Origin: CAYLUN01 sp964386865
Lineage (GTDB): Bacteria; Verrucomicrobiota; Kiritimatiellia; RFP12; UBA1067
NCBI GenBank assembly: GCA_964386865.1
Contig: CAYLUN010000092.1
Span: forward strand, 1 to 19,997
Length of the DNA: 19,997 nucleotides
Direction of reading: 5' to 3'
Notes under the pieces: generated by a model
What the model was told of the DNA's origin: nothing
Database searches by the model: none
Seen by the model: only the letters and a program-made list of their open reading frames with translations
Shown here: positions 1 through 5,761 of the stretch, one piece after another
Layout of the letters: each line of letters starts with the position of its first letter
How positions within the stretch are numbered: position 1 is the first letter of the stretch
Translations under genes and position numbers: made by a program

Positions 1-67
1 GCGCTGCGAGGTATGTCGACTTCGTCATATTCGGTTTCATCTCTGCTGCCCCAACGTCGGTAATCAT
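1..67 (-). CDS. Possible 5' end of a gene running off the window edge
   Basis: From an ATG at 67-65 the minus strand stays open to the first base of the window (about 22 codons, with further in-frame ATGs). It lies downstream of the replication initiator and small gene on the same strand, so it could be the next gene of the same element. There is no convincing ribosome binding site, and the fragment is too short to recognise. It may simply be chance. The bases from 68 to 156 show nothing else I can support. Confidence 0.2.
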   Translation of the reverse strand, partial: MITDVGAAEMKPNMTKSTYLAA

Positions 68-156
68 CACTTGTATTCAAAGGGATGCATTACCTGGTTC
101 GCCTTTGGGTTGCTCTTCGAACATGATTATTAGCGTTGGAAGGCATGGTTCTGGCC

Positions 157-396
157 TCATTTCTTCAGCCCTTTGTTGATTGCAGCCTGAATAACAGCCG
201 TGTCTTGAGTCCTCCAGAACCAGAACACATCGCAATCGGCCTCTCCTTGTCCTCTATTGGGAGTGACGGCAACATCGAATTGAACCCTCGCTTCGCGAAG
301 CGCCGCCATGACCGCAGCAGTATTGTCTGGGCGGATCGCGACAAAGTGAGAGTCCGGATCATCAATCGGTCGCTGCATCTTACTTTCGTTTGTCAT
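157..396 (-). CDS. Small protein of unknown function encoded just downstream of the replication initiator
   Basis: I do not recognise this 79-residue protein. I start it at the ATG at 396 because a strong purine-rich site (AAGGAAAG) lies just upstream; GTG 438 and ATG 426 are in frame but less well supported. It is soluble-looking, has no membrane segment, and has a short aromatic stretch (FWFW) near residues 57-60 and a basic end (NKGLKK). It follows the rolling-circle initiator by 56 nt on the same strand, so the two are probably co-transcribed. In filamentous phages the gene after the initiator often encodes a small single-stranded-DNA-binding protein, and the size would fit, but I see no recognisable motif for that role. 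Treat the function as unknown. Confidence 0.6.
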   Translation of the reverse strand: MTNESKMQRPIDDPDSHFVAIRPDNTAAVMAALREARVQFDVAVTPNRGQGEADCDVFWFWRTQDTAVIQAAINKGLKK

Positions 397-452
397 GCTT
401 TCCTTTCCCCTTGGTATTGTGTACATAAAAGCACGCACTCATCCCATTCTGA

Positions 453-1496
453 TCATATCGGAACCCCTAGGAGCTTCCTCCGCTTGGCTTTTGCCTTCTC
501 TCTTTTGTCCTTTTTCCAGAGTTTGAACGGACTGAAAGACTCCCTCGCGGCAAGCCGTAAGGGTTGGCAGATTCCGGTTACCCACTCGCAGAGCCGCAAC
601 GTGATCGCCGGATTGTTGAACCAGGGCTGTACCCCGTGAGTGCTCGCGTACTTGCATCCGGTCGCCCTGCATAGGCCCCGTGTGACTTTGATGATAGCTT
701 CTTGTGATAATACTATGCTGATCGGCTTCTCGAAGTCAAGGAACTCCTTGTTCACGACGCCCCACTGTCGCCCCTGCCAACCGAGCTGGGACTGTTTCGA
801 TTTCGACGTGTGCGAGGCGAGATAGCGCCACCATCCGACATGGCCGGCCTTGCCGAGCCCGTCGAACTTGACTGCGCGTTCTTCCGCTCCCGGCCACATC
901 TTCCTGTGGGTGACCTCAGCAAAGCCGCTCCCGTATCTCGCGACCTCGTTGTCGTCGCTGATATCCTCGCCGGGATCGATGACATTCGTGGGTCCGCTGC
1001 ACGGCCCCAGCAACCCGATGACGTCCATCCAGTGTTCGCGGATGAGTCCCTGGAGACTGTCCATCCATTTTTCGCCGACACAGCCCTGCGTTTCAGTACC
1101 CCAGCAGATCCCGTGGATGTGCGGCTGGCCGCGCTTCTGTTTTTCAATTCGCCAGATCATGAGCACGGCCTTGAGCCTGCGCAACCTCTGAACGTAGGCC
1201 CTCCACAGCCTCCGCCACTCTACGCCGGTTATCGGCGGACCCGGCAAGGTCAGCGTGACCCCGAAACAGTTCCAGCCTTCAGGACCTTTGGCGCGCACGA
1301 GAAGCTTCCGCAGTCTTGCGGCTGAGTGCCGCGAAAAGGTGGTTATCTCGGACCGCTTGGCCCGGGGCGTGGTTCGGGTGGAGGAGGTGAGTTTATCAAG
1401 ACTCCCCCGGTCGGTGATCGTCCCGTGGGGGTAGATTTCTACGGCGCAGTCCTTGTGGGTGCGCGGAATGGTCGTGACGGCTCTTGTATGTTGCAT
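453..1496 (-). CDS. HUH-superfamily rolling-circle replication initiator (plasmid or filamentous-phage type)
   Basis: This is probably a relaxase-like endonuclease that nicks a replication origin and stays covalently attached to the 5' end. Seen in the 347-residue protein: motif 1 as FGVTLTLPG (78-86); the metal-binding HUH motif as QPHIHG (His126 and His128); and a motif 3 region (about 222-250) with Tyr225 as candidate nicking tyrosine, followed by His229, Lys232 and Lys234, then GRQWGVVNK. The C-terminus is strongly basic (about 325-342). This arrangement matches initiators of rolling-circle plasmids and inovirus-like ssDNA elements better than short Y1 transposases, which are usually much smaller. 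The start has AAGGA about 9 nt upstream. The region just upstream (1500-1920) holds three inverted repeats that could be its origin. No coat, assembly or Zot gene is visible, so which element it belongs to is inferred. Confidence 0.8.
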   Translation of the reverse strand: MQHTRAVTTIPRTHKDCAVEIYPHGTITDRGSLDKLTSSTRTTPRAKRSEITTFSRHSAARLRKLLVRAKGPEGWNCFGVTLTLPGPPITGVEWRRLWRAYVQRLRRLKAVLMIWRIEKQKRGQPHIHGICWGTETQGCVGEKWMDSLQGLIREHWMDVIGLLGPCSGPTNVIDPGEDISDDNEVARYGSGFAEVTHRKMWPGAEERAVKFDGLGKAGHVGWWRYLASHTSKSKQSQLGWQGRQWGVVNKEFLDFEKPISIVLSQEAIIKVTRGLCRATGCKYASTHGVQPWFNNPAITLRLCEWVTGICQPLRLAARESFSPFKLWKKDKREKAKAKRRKLLGVPI

Positions 1497-1550
1497 GGAC
1501 AGTTATCCTTCTTGGGCACAATGAGTGCGCGTTTGCCGTGCCGAGGGCCG

Positions 1551-1569
1551 TTTTGCCACGTTGGCAAAA
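1551..1569. promoter_or_regulatory. Hyphenated palindrome upstream of the initiator (candidate operator or origin element)
   Basis: TTTTGCCA (1551-1558) and TGGCAAAA (1562-1569) are perfect inverted 8-nt arms around a 3-nt centre. It lies about 55-73 nt upstream of the initiator start, where a repressor operator would sit. A related GTTTGCC word occurs 20 nt closer to the gene (1531-1537). The symmetry is seen directly; its role is inferred. Confidence 0.45.
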
Positions 1570-1783
1570 GGATTAGGGCACGGAATGAACGTGGGAAGGA
1601 CGACAACTTGTGTTCCGGCGGGCTTTTTCCAGCGGCCTAAGGTGCTCTGGCGACACCCCTGAGTATTTTCCAGATAACTTCCGCCTGCCTCGTTCCGGTA
1701 ACGGTTAAGACTGGTTTAGCGGGCCTTGCCGTCAGGATACCCGCCCCAATCTTGTCGCACAGTTTGACACCGCAGGCGGGGGA

Positions 1784-1804
1784 GCGTCAAGCGGGATTTG
1801 ACGC
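1784..1804. repeat. Short inverted repeat with 7-bp arms
   Basis: GCGTCAA (1784-1790) and TTGACGC (1798-1804) form a perfect 7-bp stem with a 7-nt loop. TTTGAC also occurs just upstream (1773-1778), so the same word appears three times, in both orientations, within about 32 bp. That is compatible with a protein-binding cluster. Confidence 0.45.
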
Positions 1805-1836
1805 AAAGTCACGTTTATATATGCGTGCCTTGCCCT

Positions 1837-1914
1837 CGGGACATCATCCGGCGGCTACGGCACCCCGCGCAACGACGCTGGGGGTGCCGGTGGCCGCCGG
1901 TGGGGTATGTCCCG
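1837..1914. repeat. 78-nt long imperfect hairpin upstream of the initiator
   Basis: Three nested perfect stems are visible: CGGGACAT (1837-1844) with ATGTCCCG (1907-1914); CCGGCGGC (1848-1855) with GCCGCCGG (1893-1900); and CGGCACCCC (1858-1866) with GGGGTGCCG (1881-1889). They are separated by small asymmetric bulges (3 against 6 nt and 2 against 3 nt). The terminal loop is 1867-1880, with a possible extra GCG/CGC pairing inside. Twenty-five base pairs in 78 nt cannot reasonably be chance. It is not a terminator, since no T-run follows. A rolling-circle origin or a mobile structured repeat is the best guess. Confidence 0.7.
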
Positions 1915-1968
1915 TAATGGCTCGTCTATATAGGCCATATCTCACCGCTGTGGATCTCCGCCGGTCAA

Positions 1969-2063
1969 AATTTGTCTTTGATCTCAGCCGGTCTCGCCGC
2001 CGAAACTGATCGCGAAAGCCCCCAGCCATCCTGCCGACCGAGCCCCCCCTTAATTTGTCTTTG
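1969..2063. repeat. 12-nt direct repeat pair
   Basis: AATTTGTCTTTG occurs at 1969-1980 and again at 2052-2063. In each case a GCCGGTC word follows shortly after (directly in the second copy, after six bases in the first). The second copy reaches the stop codon region of the membrane-protein gene. This is a small repeat of unknown role, possibly the trace of a duplicated intergenic element. Confidence 0.5.
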
Positions 2064-2493
2064 GCCGGTCGGGCGAATGGGGGCTGGCTGCGCCGCCGGG
2101 TTCGCCTATTGTATGATTGTGGTTGGCGCTTGTCCGAAGCAGTCGGTCTTGAATATCGACCACAGACCATGCTGTCAAAGCGTTAATGCTCACGACGATT
2201 AGAGCAAGGATAACGAGAACGCCTTGCCGAATCTCGTTTTTTCTCTCTGTTGGTGCTGCGACCTCAAAAAGCACGAAAGGGACAGCCGTGAGCAGTGCAG
2301 ACCAAGGGAGAGACAAATACCACTTAATAATGAGAAGTAAGTGCATAGGCAAGGTGATATGCATGTCCTCACACCTGTCGCTCAGTTTGAGCAGATACCC
2401 TGACAGCAGAACGCAGGAAACGATCAATCCTGGCATGATTACTAATCCTGCCAGCACATAGTCGCGAAATGCGGGTCTGATTTGTCTATTCAT
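2050..2493 (-). CDS. Small polytopic membrane protein of unknown function
   Basis: The 147-residue product has three probable membrane spans: roughly residues 13-35, 56-76 and 88-110. The short central part (about 36-50: charged/Cys stretch, then an LP pair) is loosely like the segment before a membrane span in type II secretion GspF proteins. That resemblance is from memory and weak, and the protein is far too short to be a GspF. The last 20 or so residues (rich in Gly, Pro, Ser and His) are read through repeat-like DNA, so the C-terminal tail may be a recent replacement. An AGGA sits almost touching the ATG, poorly spaced for a ribosome binding site. No function is assigned. Confidence 0.6.
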   Translation of the reverse strand: MNRQIRPAFRDYVLAGLVIMPGLIVSCVLLSGYLLKLSDRCEDMHITLPMHLLLIIKWYLSLPWSALLTAVPFVLFEVAAPTERKNEIRQGVLVILALIVVSINALTAWSVVDIQDRLLRTSANHNHTIGEPGGAASPHSPDRPKTN

Positions 2494-2502
2494 TTCCTGT
2501 CT

Positions 2503-2615
2503 GGGCGAATGGGGCGGGTGAGTCTCCGGCCCCTACTGGGGCGGGTAGTACTCTACCCGCTGGTTCGTCCGCGCAAGCGGCGAACCAGACGGAGGCTCAC
2601 CCGCCCCATTCGTCC
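2503..2615. repeat. Three-way-junction inverted repeat (26-bp outer stem with two internal hairpins)
   Basis: The outer arms 2503-2528 and 2590-2615 pair over 26 positions with one mismatch (G2505) and one G-T pair. Inside lie two more hairpins: GCGGGTAG (2541-2548) with CTACCCGC (2553-2560) on a 4-nt loop; and TGGTTCG (2561-2567) plus CCGC (2569-2572) with GCGG (2577-2580) plus CGAACCA (2581-2587), loop GCAA. The two hairpins abut directly, so they could stack. Such complex palindromic intergenic repeats are known as dispersed families in many bacteria. A second copy cannot be tested within this window. Confidence 0.75.
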
Positions 2616-2635
2616 GACGCGCAGCGTCGGACGAA
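2609..2635. repeat. Perfect 12-bp hairpin competing with the three-way junction
   Basis: TTCGTCCGACGC (2609-2620) and GCGTCGGACGAA (2624-2635) form a perfect stem with a 3-nt loop. Its first seven bases (2609-2615) are also the end of the outer arm of the preceding structure, so the two folds exclude each other over those bases. Confidence 0.7.
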
Positions 2636-2987
2636 CATCTGATTGAGGATCAAGAATAGCAACATCCTTATCAACCCCGCAGATGCAAACCCTCAACGGC
2701 TATGTTGGAATGCAGCAGCTTACAACGGCATTCTGCTCCATAGCGGCGGCGATATGGATCATTGATAAGGATCAAAGATCATTAGAACCGCTGTTCCACA
2801 TTCCCAACATGGTTTGAACGGTAACACACAAGCTTAGACTGTTTCAAGCCGGATTCCGTTGGTTCACCCGTCCTGCTGCTGCGGACGTGACAAGACACAT
2901 TCGGCACGCTCAGGTGGAGCGGGCGGGCCTCCGGCGGCAACTCGAAGGCCGGGCCAAGGCCGTAGCACGTGCCGGTCTGTCCAGTGG

Positions 2988-3374
2988 TCACCAAATGACA
3001 GACGTTCCATAGGCGGCGAACTGGGCGTCGGCCGTCAGGATCGAGAACCCCTCCGCCTCCGCTTGTGCAATCAGCATCCGGTCAAACGGATCGCGGTGGT
3101 GGAAGGGCATGCGAGGCAGTCGCTCGCAGTGATCAGGTGTCAGTGCCAGCCAGTCGACCCCATTGTGGCGCAGTTCGCGCTTGATCGCTGTCGCCCAGTC
3201 CTCGGATATGTCCAGTTTCCCAAGCCCGACCTTGATGGCGATCTCCCACCAGCTGACCACGCTACAGTAGAGTTTGTTACGAGGGCTCAGAATCGTGTCT
3301 GCAGCAGCAGGCGAGAGCCGCTTACCGTCACCGCACATCCACAGCACGACATGCGTGTCGAGAAGCACTTTCAT
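2988..3374 (-). CDS. vapC: PIN-domain toxin, VapC type, of a type II toxin-antitoxin pair
   Basis: This is probably a Mg-dependent ribonuclease that halts growth when not held by its antitoxin. The 128-residue protein has the four PIN acidic positions: Asp6 in LLDTH, Glu44 in SWWEIAIK, Asp95 in the HHRDPFDRMLIAQA block, and Asp116 in LTADAQF. The block around Asp95 resembles the Sll0205-like branch of PIN proteins. I choose ATG 3374 over the in-frame GTG 3377, because it overlaps the antitoxin stop by one base (TGATG), the usual coupled arrangement. Length is normal for the family and the gene looks intact. The cellular target (tRNA, rRNA or other) is not readable from sequence. Confidence 0.92.
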   Translation of the reverse strand: MKVLLDTHVVLWMCGDGKRLSPAAADTILSPRNKLYCSVVSWWEIAIKVGLGKLDISEDWATAIKRELRHNGVDWLALTPDHCERLPRMPFHHRDPFDRMLIAQAEAEGFSILTADAQFAAYGTSVIW

Positions 3375-3601
3375 CACGAGTATTCCTTGAAGTCGGCCAG
3401 AGGAGCGTCAAAGTCGTCGGACATATGAACGATCAAACCGGGGAGCCCGTTAAGGCGGCGCTGGACTTGCTGCGGGCGGACGGGTTTGAGCGCAATAACC
3501 GGATCGCGGCCGCGCAGCACGACGATCTCTTCACCCGCCAGAACTCGGTTGATGAGCTTGGACAAGTGGGTCTTCGTTTGATGGATGGTCACGGTTGTCA
3601 T
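3374..3601 (-). CDS. Phd/YefM-family antitoxin partner of the PIN toxin
   Basis: This is a small DNA-binding antitoxin that should neutralise the downstream toxin and repress the operon. The 75-residue protein starts with the Phd/YefM-like fold (roughly 1-47, with HQTKTHLSKLI and GEEIVVLRGRDPVIALKPV). It ends in an acidic, aromatic tail (DDFDAPLADFKEYS) of the kind that wraps toxins. I choose ATG 3601 over the in-frame ATG 3625 because a good promoter (3608-3636) places transcription start at about 3601, so the longer start would not be transcribed. There is no ribosome binding site before 3601, which suggests a leaderless message. The stop overlaps the toxin start. Confidence 0.9.
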   Translation of the reverse strand: MTTVTIHQTKTHLSKLINRVLAGEEIVVLRGRDPVIALKPVRPQQVQRRLNGLPGLIVHMSDDFDAPLADFKEYS

Positions 3602-3607
3602 GATGTG

Positions 3608-3636
3608 AACATAGACTAAGTTCATGACTAAGTCAA
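3608..3636 (-). promoter_or_regulatory. Sigma-70-type promoter of the toxin-antitoxin operon
   Basis: Reading the minus strand: TTGACT (3636-3631) as -35, a 17-nt spacer, and TATGTT (3613-3608) as -10. Five and four bases match consensus. Expected transcription start is about 3601, the first base of the antitoxin ATG. Confidence 0.6.
3614..3633. promoter_or_regulatory. Direct-repeat operator candidate in the toxin-antitoxin promoter
   Basis: GACTAAGT occurs at 3614-3621 and exactly again at 3626-3633, a 12-bp period. The pair fills the spacer and enters the -35 box, where an autoregulating antitoxin complex would block polymerase. The repeats are seen; the binding partner is inferred. Confidence 0.55.
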
Positions 3637-3706
3637 GGCAGCCGTGAGGGTGATCGGTTGGTGAAGGGGGATCGCGAATCTGATGCGTGTTGGGCGCGAA
3701 GGCACG

Positions 3707-3746
3707 GGACGAGCGTCTGCTCGTCCGGGCAAGCAGACGCTTGCCC
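3707..3746. repeat. Twin perfect hairpins with mutually complementary loops
   Basis: GGACGAGC (3707-3714) pairs with GCTCGTCC (3719-3726) on the loop GTCT. Immediately after, GGGCAAGC (3727-3734) pairs with GCTTGCCC (3739-3746) on the loop AGAC. The two 4-nt loops are reverse complements, and AGCGTCTGCT (3712-3721) can alternatively pair as a 10-bp stem with AGCAGACGCT (3732-3741). No T-run follows on either strand. Confidence 0.7.
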
Positions 3747-3814
3747 CTCCCCTAAGCCCAACTGTGTGATCACGTGTGATACCGCCGCCGAAACGTATTT
3801 GGACTGAATCGCGA

Positions 3815-3834
3815 GGACGACACGGAGGTCGTCC
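3815..3834. repeat. Perfect 7-bp hairpin, repeat-like
   Basis: GGACGAC (3815-3821) and GTCGTCC (3828-3834) pair around the loop ACGGAG. It resembles the other intergenic hairpins nearby in using GGACGA/TCGTCC words. It is probably part of a dispersed intergenic repeat, which needs a genome to test. Confidence 0.5.
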
Positions 3835-3907
3835 CTCCAGCGCGAGGTCACGCTCCCCCTCACCCACGTACGCGCTCCGAGGCCGGCTCGTCACGCGGCC
3901 GCCGCGC

Positions 3908-5761
3908 TCACGGCCCCTTGACCGCGACAATCGGCAGCAGCAGGCGCGAGGGGCGGGCGGCGCCGCAGTAGATGCGGTTGGTCTGACTGAGCTTCGCGCC
4001 CGCGTCCGACCACGGTTCGCCGGTGCCCGGATTCACGTCGAAGCGCGGGTAGTTGCTGGAGGTGACCGCGGCGCGGATGCGGTGGCCCTTATTGAAGATG
4101 ATGCTTGTGGACCAGCAGTCGACCGTCACCTCTTCGACCTTGCCGGGCGTGAGCGGCTCAGGCTTCTCCAGCGAGCGGCGGTGGCGCAGCCGCAACATGC
4201 CCTCGGCGATGAGGTAGCTCTTGCCGTCGGGGTAGACGTCGCACAGGCGCACGGAAAGGTCGGTGTCGGCGGCCGACGAGGAGACGAAAACGGCGGCCTT
4301 CACGCGGCCGGTGACCTCGAGCGGCTCCCGCAGCGGCTCGCTCGTGAAGAGCAGCACGTCGGGGCGCCCTTCGATCCGGCTCTGGTCCATCGGGCCGCGC
4401 TGCAGCGTCAGGTTGTTGCCGCCCACCGTCGGGCAGGGGTTGGCGGGGTCGAACGTGAACGCGCGGAAGGCCTCGCCGGCGGCCGCAGGCTTCGCCAGCG
4501 TCAGCCCGCCCTCGCCCGTGAAGTAGGCCGCGCTCTCCGTCGCCGGCACGGGCCAGTCGTCGGCGAAGCGCCACGCGTTGCCGGGCGCGCCGGGGCTCCG
4601 CGCGTCGCCCATCACGTAGTAGGCGACCGCCGGCTCCTTCTCGACTCCGTTCTCCTCGCCGCACAGGTAGTGCGCGAACCAGCGGCCCGCGTCGTAGCGG
4701 GGAGGCGTCCGCGTCGCGTCCGGGAACCTCAGTTCGCCGACCGGCATCTGGCCGATGCCGTGCGTCCACGGCCCCATGATCAGCTTCTGCGCGCCGCGCG
4801 CGCCGGCCGCGCCGGCGTGCTGGCGGCCGACGAACTCGTCGAGCGTGGCCTGCGCGAACATGTCGAACCAGCCGCCCACGTGAATGGCGGGCGCCGTCAT
4901 CGACGCGAACTTCGTCGACGTGTCGAGCGTGCGCCAGTACTCGTCGTAGCGCGGGTGGGCGTGCATGATTTCGAGAGCCTGCGGGTCGAATTTATTGCCG
5001 GTGAGCCAGTTCTCGACGTCGGCCTTGCGGAATGCGCCGCCGATGTAGGAGGCGTCCAGGTACATGTTGGCGGCGGCCACCGAGATGACCTGCGCTTTCA
5101 AGCCTTCCGGCACCGCGCCGGCCAACAGGTTCTGCGTGATGCCGCCGGCCGAACCGCCGATGGTGCCGACGCTGCCGTCGCACCAGGGCTGCCGCCTCAG
5201 CCAGGCCAGGGTGTCCGCGCCGTCCTGGTGCTCGCCCCAGCCGCACCCGACGAAGGGCAGGTTCTCGCCCTCCGAATCAAACCGACCGCGCATGTCCTGT
5301 ACGACGAACGCGAAGCCGGCGCGGGTGAACCCCTCTTTACCCCCTCCGTTCTTGACCCTGCTATACGGCGTTCGCGATAGCACGACGGGGAACGGCCCGT
5401 CGCCCTGCGGCTTGTAGATATCTGTCGCCAGGCGCTTGCCGTCGCGCATCGGGATCAGCACGGTCTGCAGGCCAGGCGGGCGGTCATAGTCTTCGACTTG
5501 TTTCAGCCAGGCTGCCGTGCCGACCGTCTTGTCCGCAGCAGCCGCGCGGGCGAACAGGCTCTGAATGCGCCGCGCCCACTGCTCGCCATGCGACGTTTTC
5601 ACGAAAGTAACGGCGCGCGTCTGCTCCTCTGGCGAGAGCGCTTCGTTATGATCCGCATCGAACTGCGGGAAAAGCGCTTTCATCTTGGCAACAGCCGGAT
5701 CGGTCGCCGCCGCGCAACAGGAGGTGAGGCCGAAAAGAACGAGAACGAGGTAGAGGTTCAT
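3908..5761 (-). CDS. Secreted CocE/NonD-family serine hydrolase (S15-like acyl hydrolase) with N-terminal EF-hand
   Basis: This is an alpha/beta hydrolase of the CocE / X-Pro dipeptidyl-peptidase S15 family, which cleaves ester, amide or acyl-peptide bonds; the substrate here is unknown. The 617-residue protein has a hydrophobic leader with a lipobox-like LTSC (12-15), so it may be a lipoprotein, although the leader lacks the usual N-terminal Lys/Arg. A 12-residue EF-hand loop follows (Asp35, Asp37, Asn39, Ser43, Glu46). The hydrolase domain spans about 95-365: nucleophile Ser204 in GGSAGG, candidate Asp300 in GWFD, and His334 in PWTHG. A C-terminal jelly-roll domain (about 385-610) completes the family layout. 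The ATG overlaps the upstream stop by four bases (ATGA), with TAAGG before it, so it is last in the sulfatase operon. The EF-hand is not a standard part of this family. Confidence 0.88.
   Translation of the reverse strand: MNLYLVLVLFGLTSCCAAATDPAVAKMKALFPQFDADHNEALSPEEQTRAVTFVKTSHGEQWARRIQSLFARAAAADKTVGTAAWLKQVEDYDRPPGLQTVLIPMRDGKRLATDIYKPQGDGPFPVVLSRTPYSRVKNGGGKEGFTRAGFAFVVQDMRGRFDSEGENLPFVGCGWGEHQDGADTLAWLRRQPWCDGSVGTIGGSAGGITQNLLAGAVPEGLKAQVISVAAANMYLDASYIGGAFRKADVENWLTGNKFDPQALEIMHAHPRYDEYWRTLDTSTKFASMTAPAIHVGGWFDMFAQATLDEFVGRQHAGAAGARGAQKLIMGPWTHGIGQMPVGELRFPDATRTPPRYDAGRWFAHYLCGEENGVEKEPAVAYYVMGDARSPGAPGNAWRFADDWPVPATESAAYFTGEGGLTLAKPAAAGEAFRAFTFDPANPCPTVGGNNLTLQRGPMDQSRIEGRPDVLLFTSEPLREPLEVTGRVKAAVFVSSSAADTDLSVRLCDVYPDGKSYLIAEGMLRLRHRRSLEKPEPLTPGKVEEVTVDCWSTSIIFNKGHRIRAAVTSSNYPRFDVNPGTGEPWSDAGAKLSQTNRIYCGAARPSRLLLPIVAVKGP

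Larger units (their letters stand above)
1497..2049. other. Gene-free region upstream of the initiator; candidate replication origin
   Basis: No convincing gene is present in these 553 bases. Short open frames here have no family signature. The region holds three inverted repeats (1551-1569, 1784-1804, 1837-1914), several TTTGAC/GTCAAA words around 1773-1802, AT-rich runs flanking the long hairpin (near 1813-1822 and 1926-1933), and one half of a 12-nt direct repeat (1969-1980). Its position directly upstream of a rolling-circle initiator makes a double-strand origin or a lytic/copy-control region plausible. No nick-site consensus can be named for this family from the sequence alone. Confidence 0.4.
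2494..2987. other. Gene-free region with structured repeats
   Basis: The first 140 bases are dominated by the three-way-junction repeat (2503-2635). The rest, to the toxin stop codon, is AT-richer. It shows only a weak spaced inverted pair (CCTTATCAA near 2667 and TTGATAAGG near 2762) and related words GATTGAGGATCAA and GATTGATAAGGATCAA at its two ends. I see no gene here. Confidence 0.5.
3637..3907. other. Gene-free strip between the toxin-antitoxin operon and the hydrolase operon
   Basis: No supported gene. The strip holds two adjacent hairpins (3707-3746) and a third (3815-3834). The hydrolase operon ends at 3908, and no hairpin followed by a T-run is obvious just past its stop codon, so its terminator is not identified. 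Confidence 0.5.

Noticed and set aside
136..639. 167-codon plus-strand open frame
   Set aside because: It lies antisense to the small gene and the initiator end, has no family signature and no ribosome binding site, while the minus-strand reading has clear HUH motifs.
1837..1914. Integron attC site
   Set aside because: Length and imperfect symmetry fit, but the conserved outer RYYYAAC / GTTRRRY core sites are absent and no integrase is near.
1844..2170. 108-codon minus-strand open frame across the hairpin and repeats
   Set aside because: It is Arg-rich with no recognisable domain and runs through inverted and direct repeats, so it is probably a by-product of repeat DNA.
2503..2635. tRNA or tRNA-like gene
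   Set aside because: The branched fold recalls a cloverleaf, but the 26-bp stem, the missing T-arm sequence and the absence of an anticodon arm rule out a tRNA.
2782..2994. 70-codon minus-strand frame just after the toxin
   Set aside because: Overlap with the toxin end by seven bases is suggestive, but there is no ribosome binding site, no family resemblance and odd composition. Left out as unsupported.
3776..5380. 534-codon plus-strand open frame opposite the CocE-type hydrolase
   Set aside because: It is an Arg/Ala/Val-rich antisense frame typical of high-GC DNA. The minus strand encodes a complete hydrolase with catalytic residues. The same holds for the long antisense frames opposite the esterase, both sulfatases, the desulfurase, MnmA, the rhamnosidase and the isomerase.
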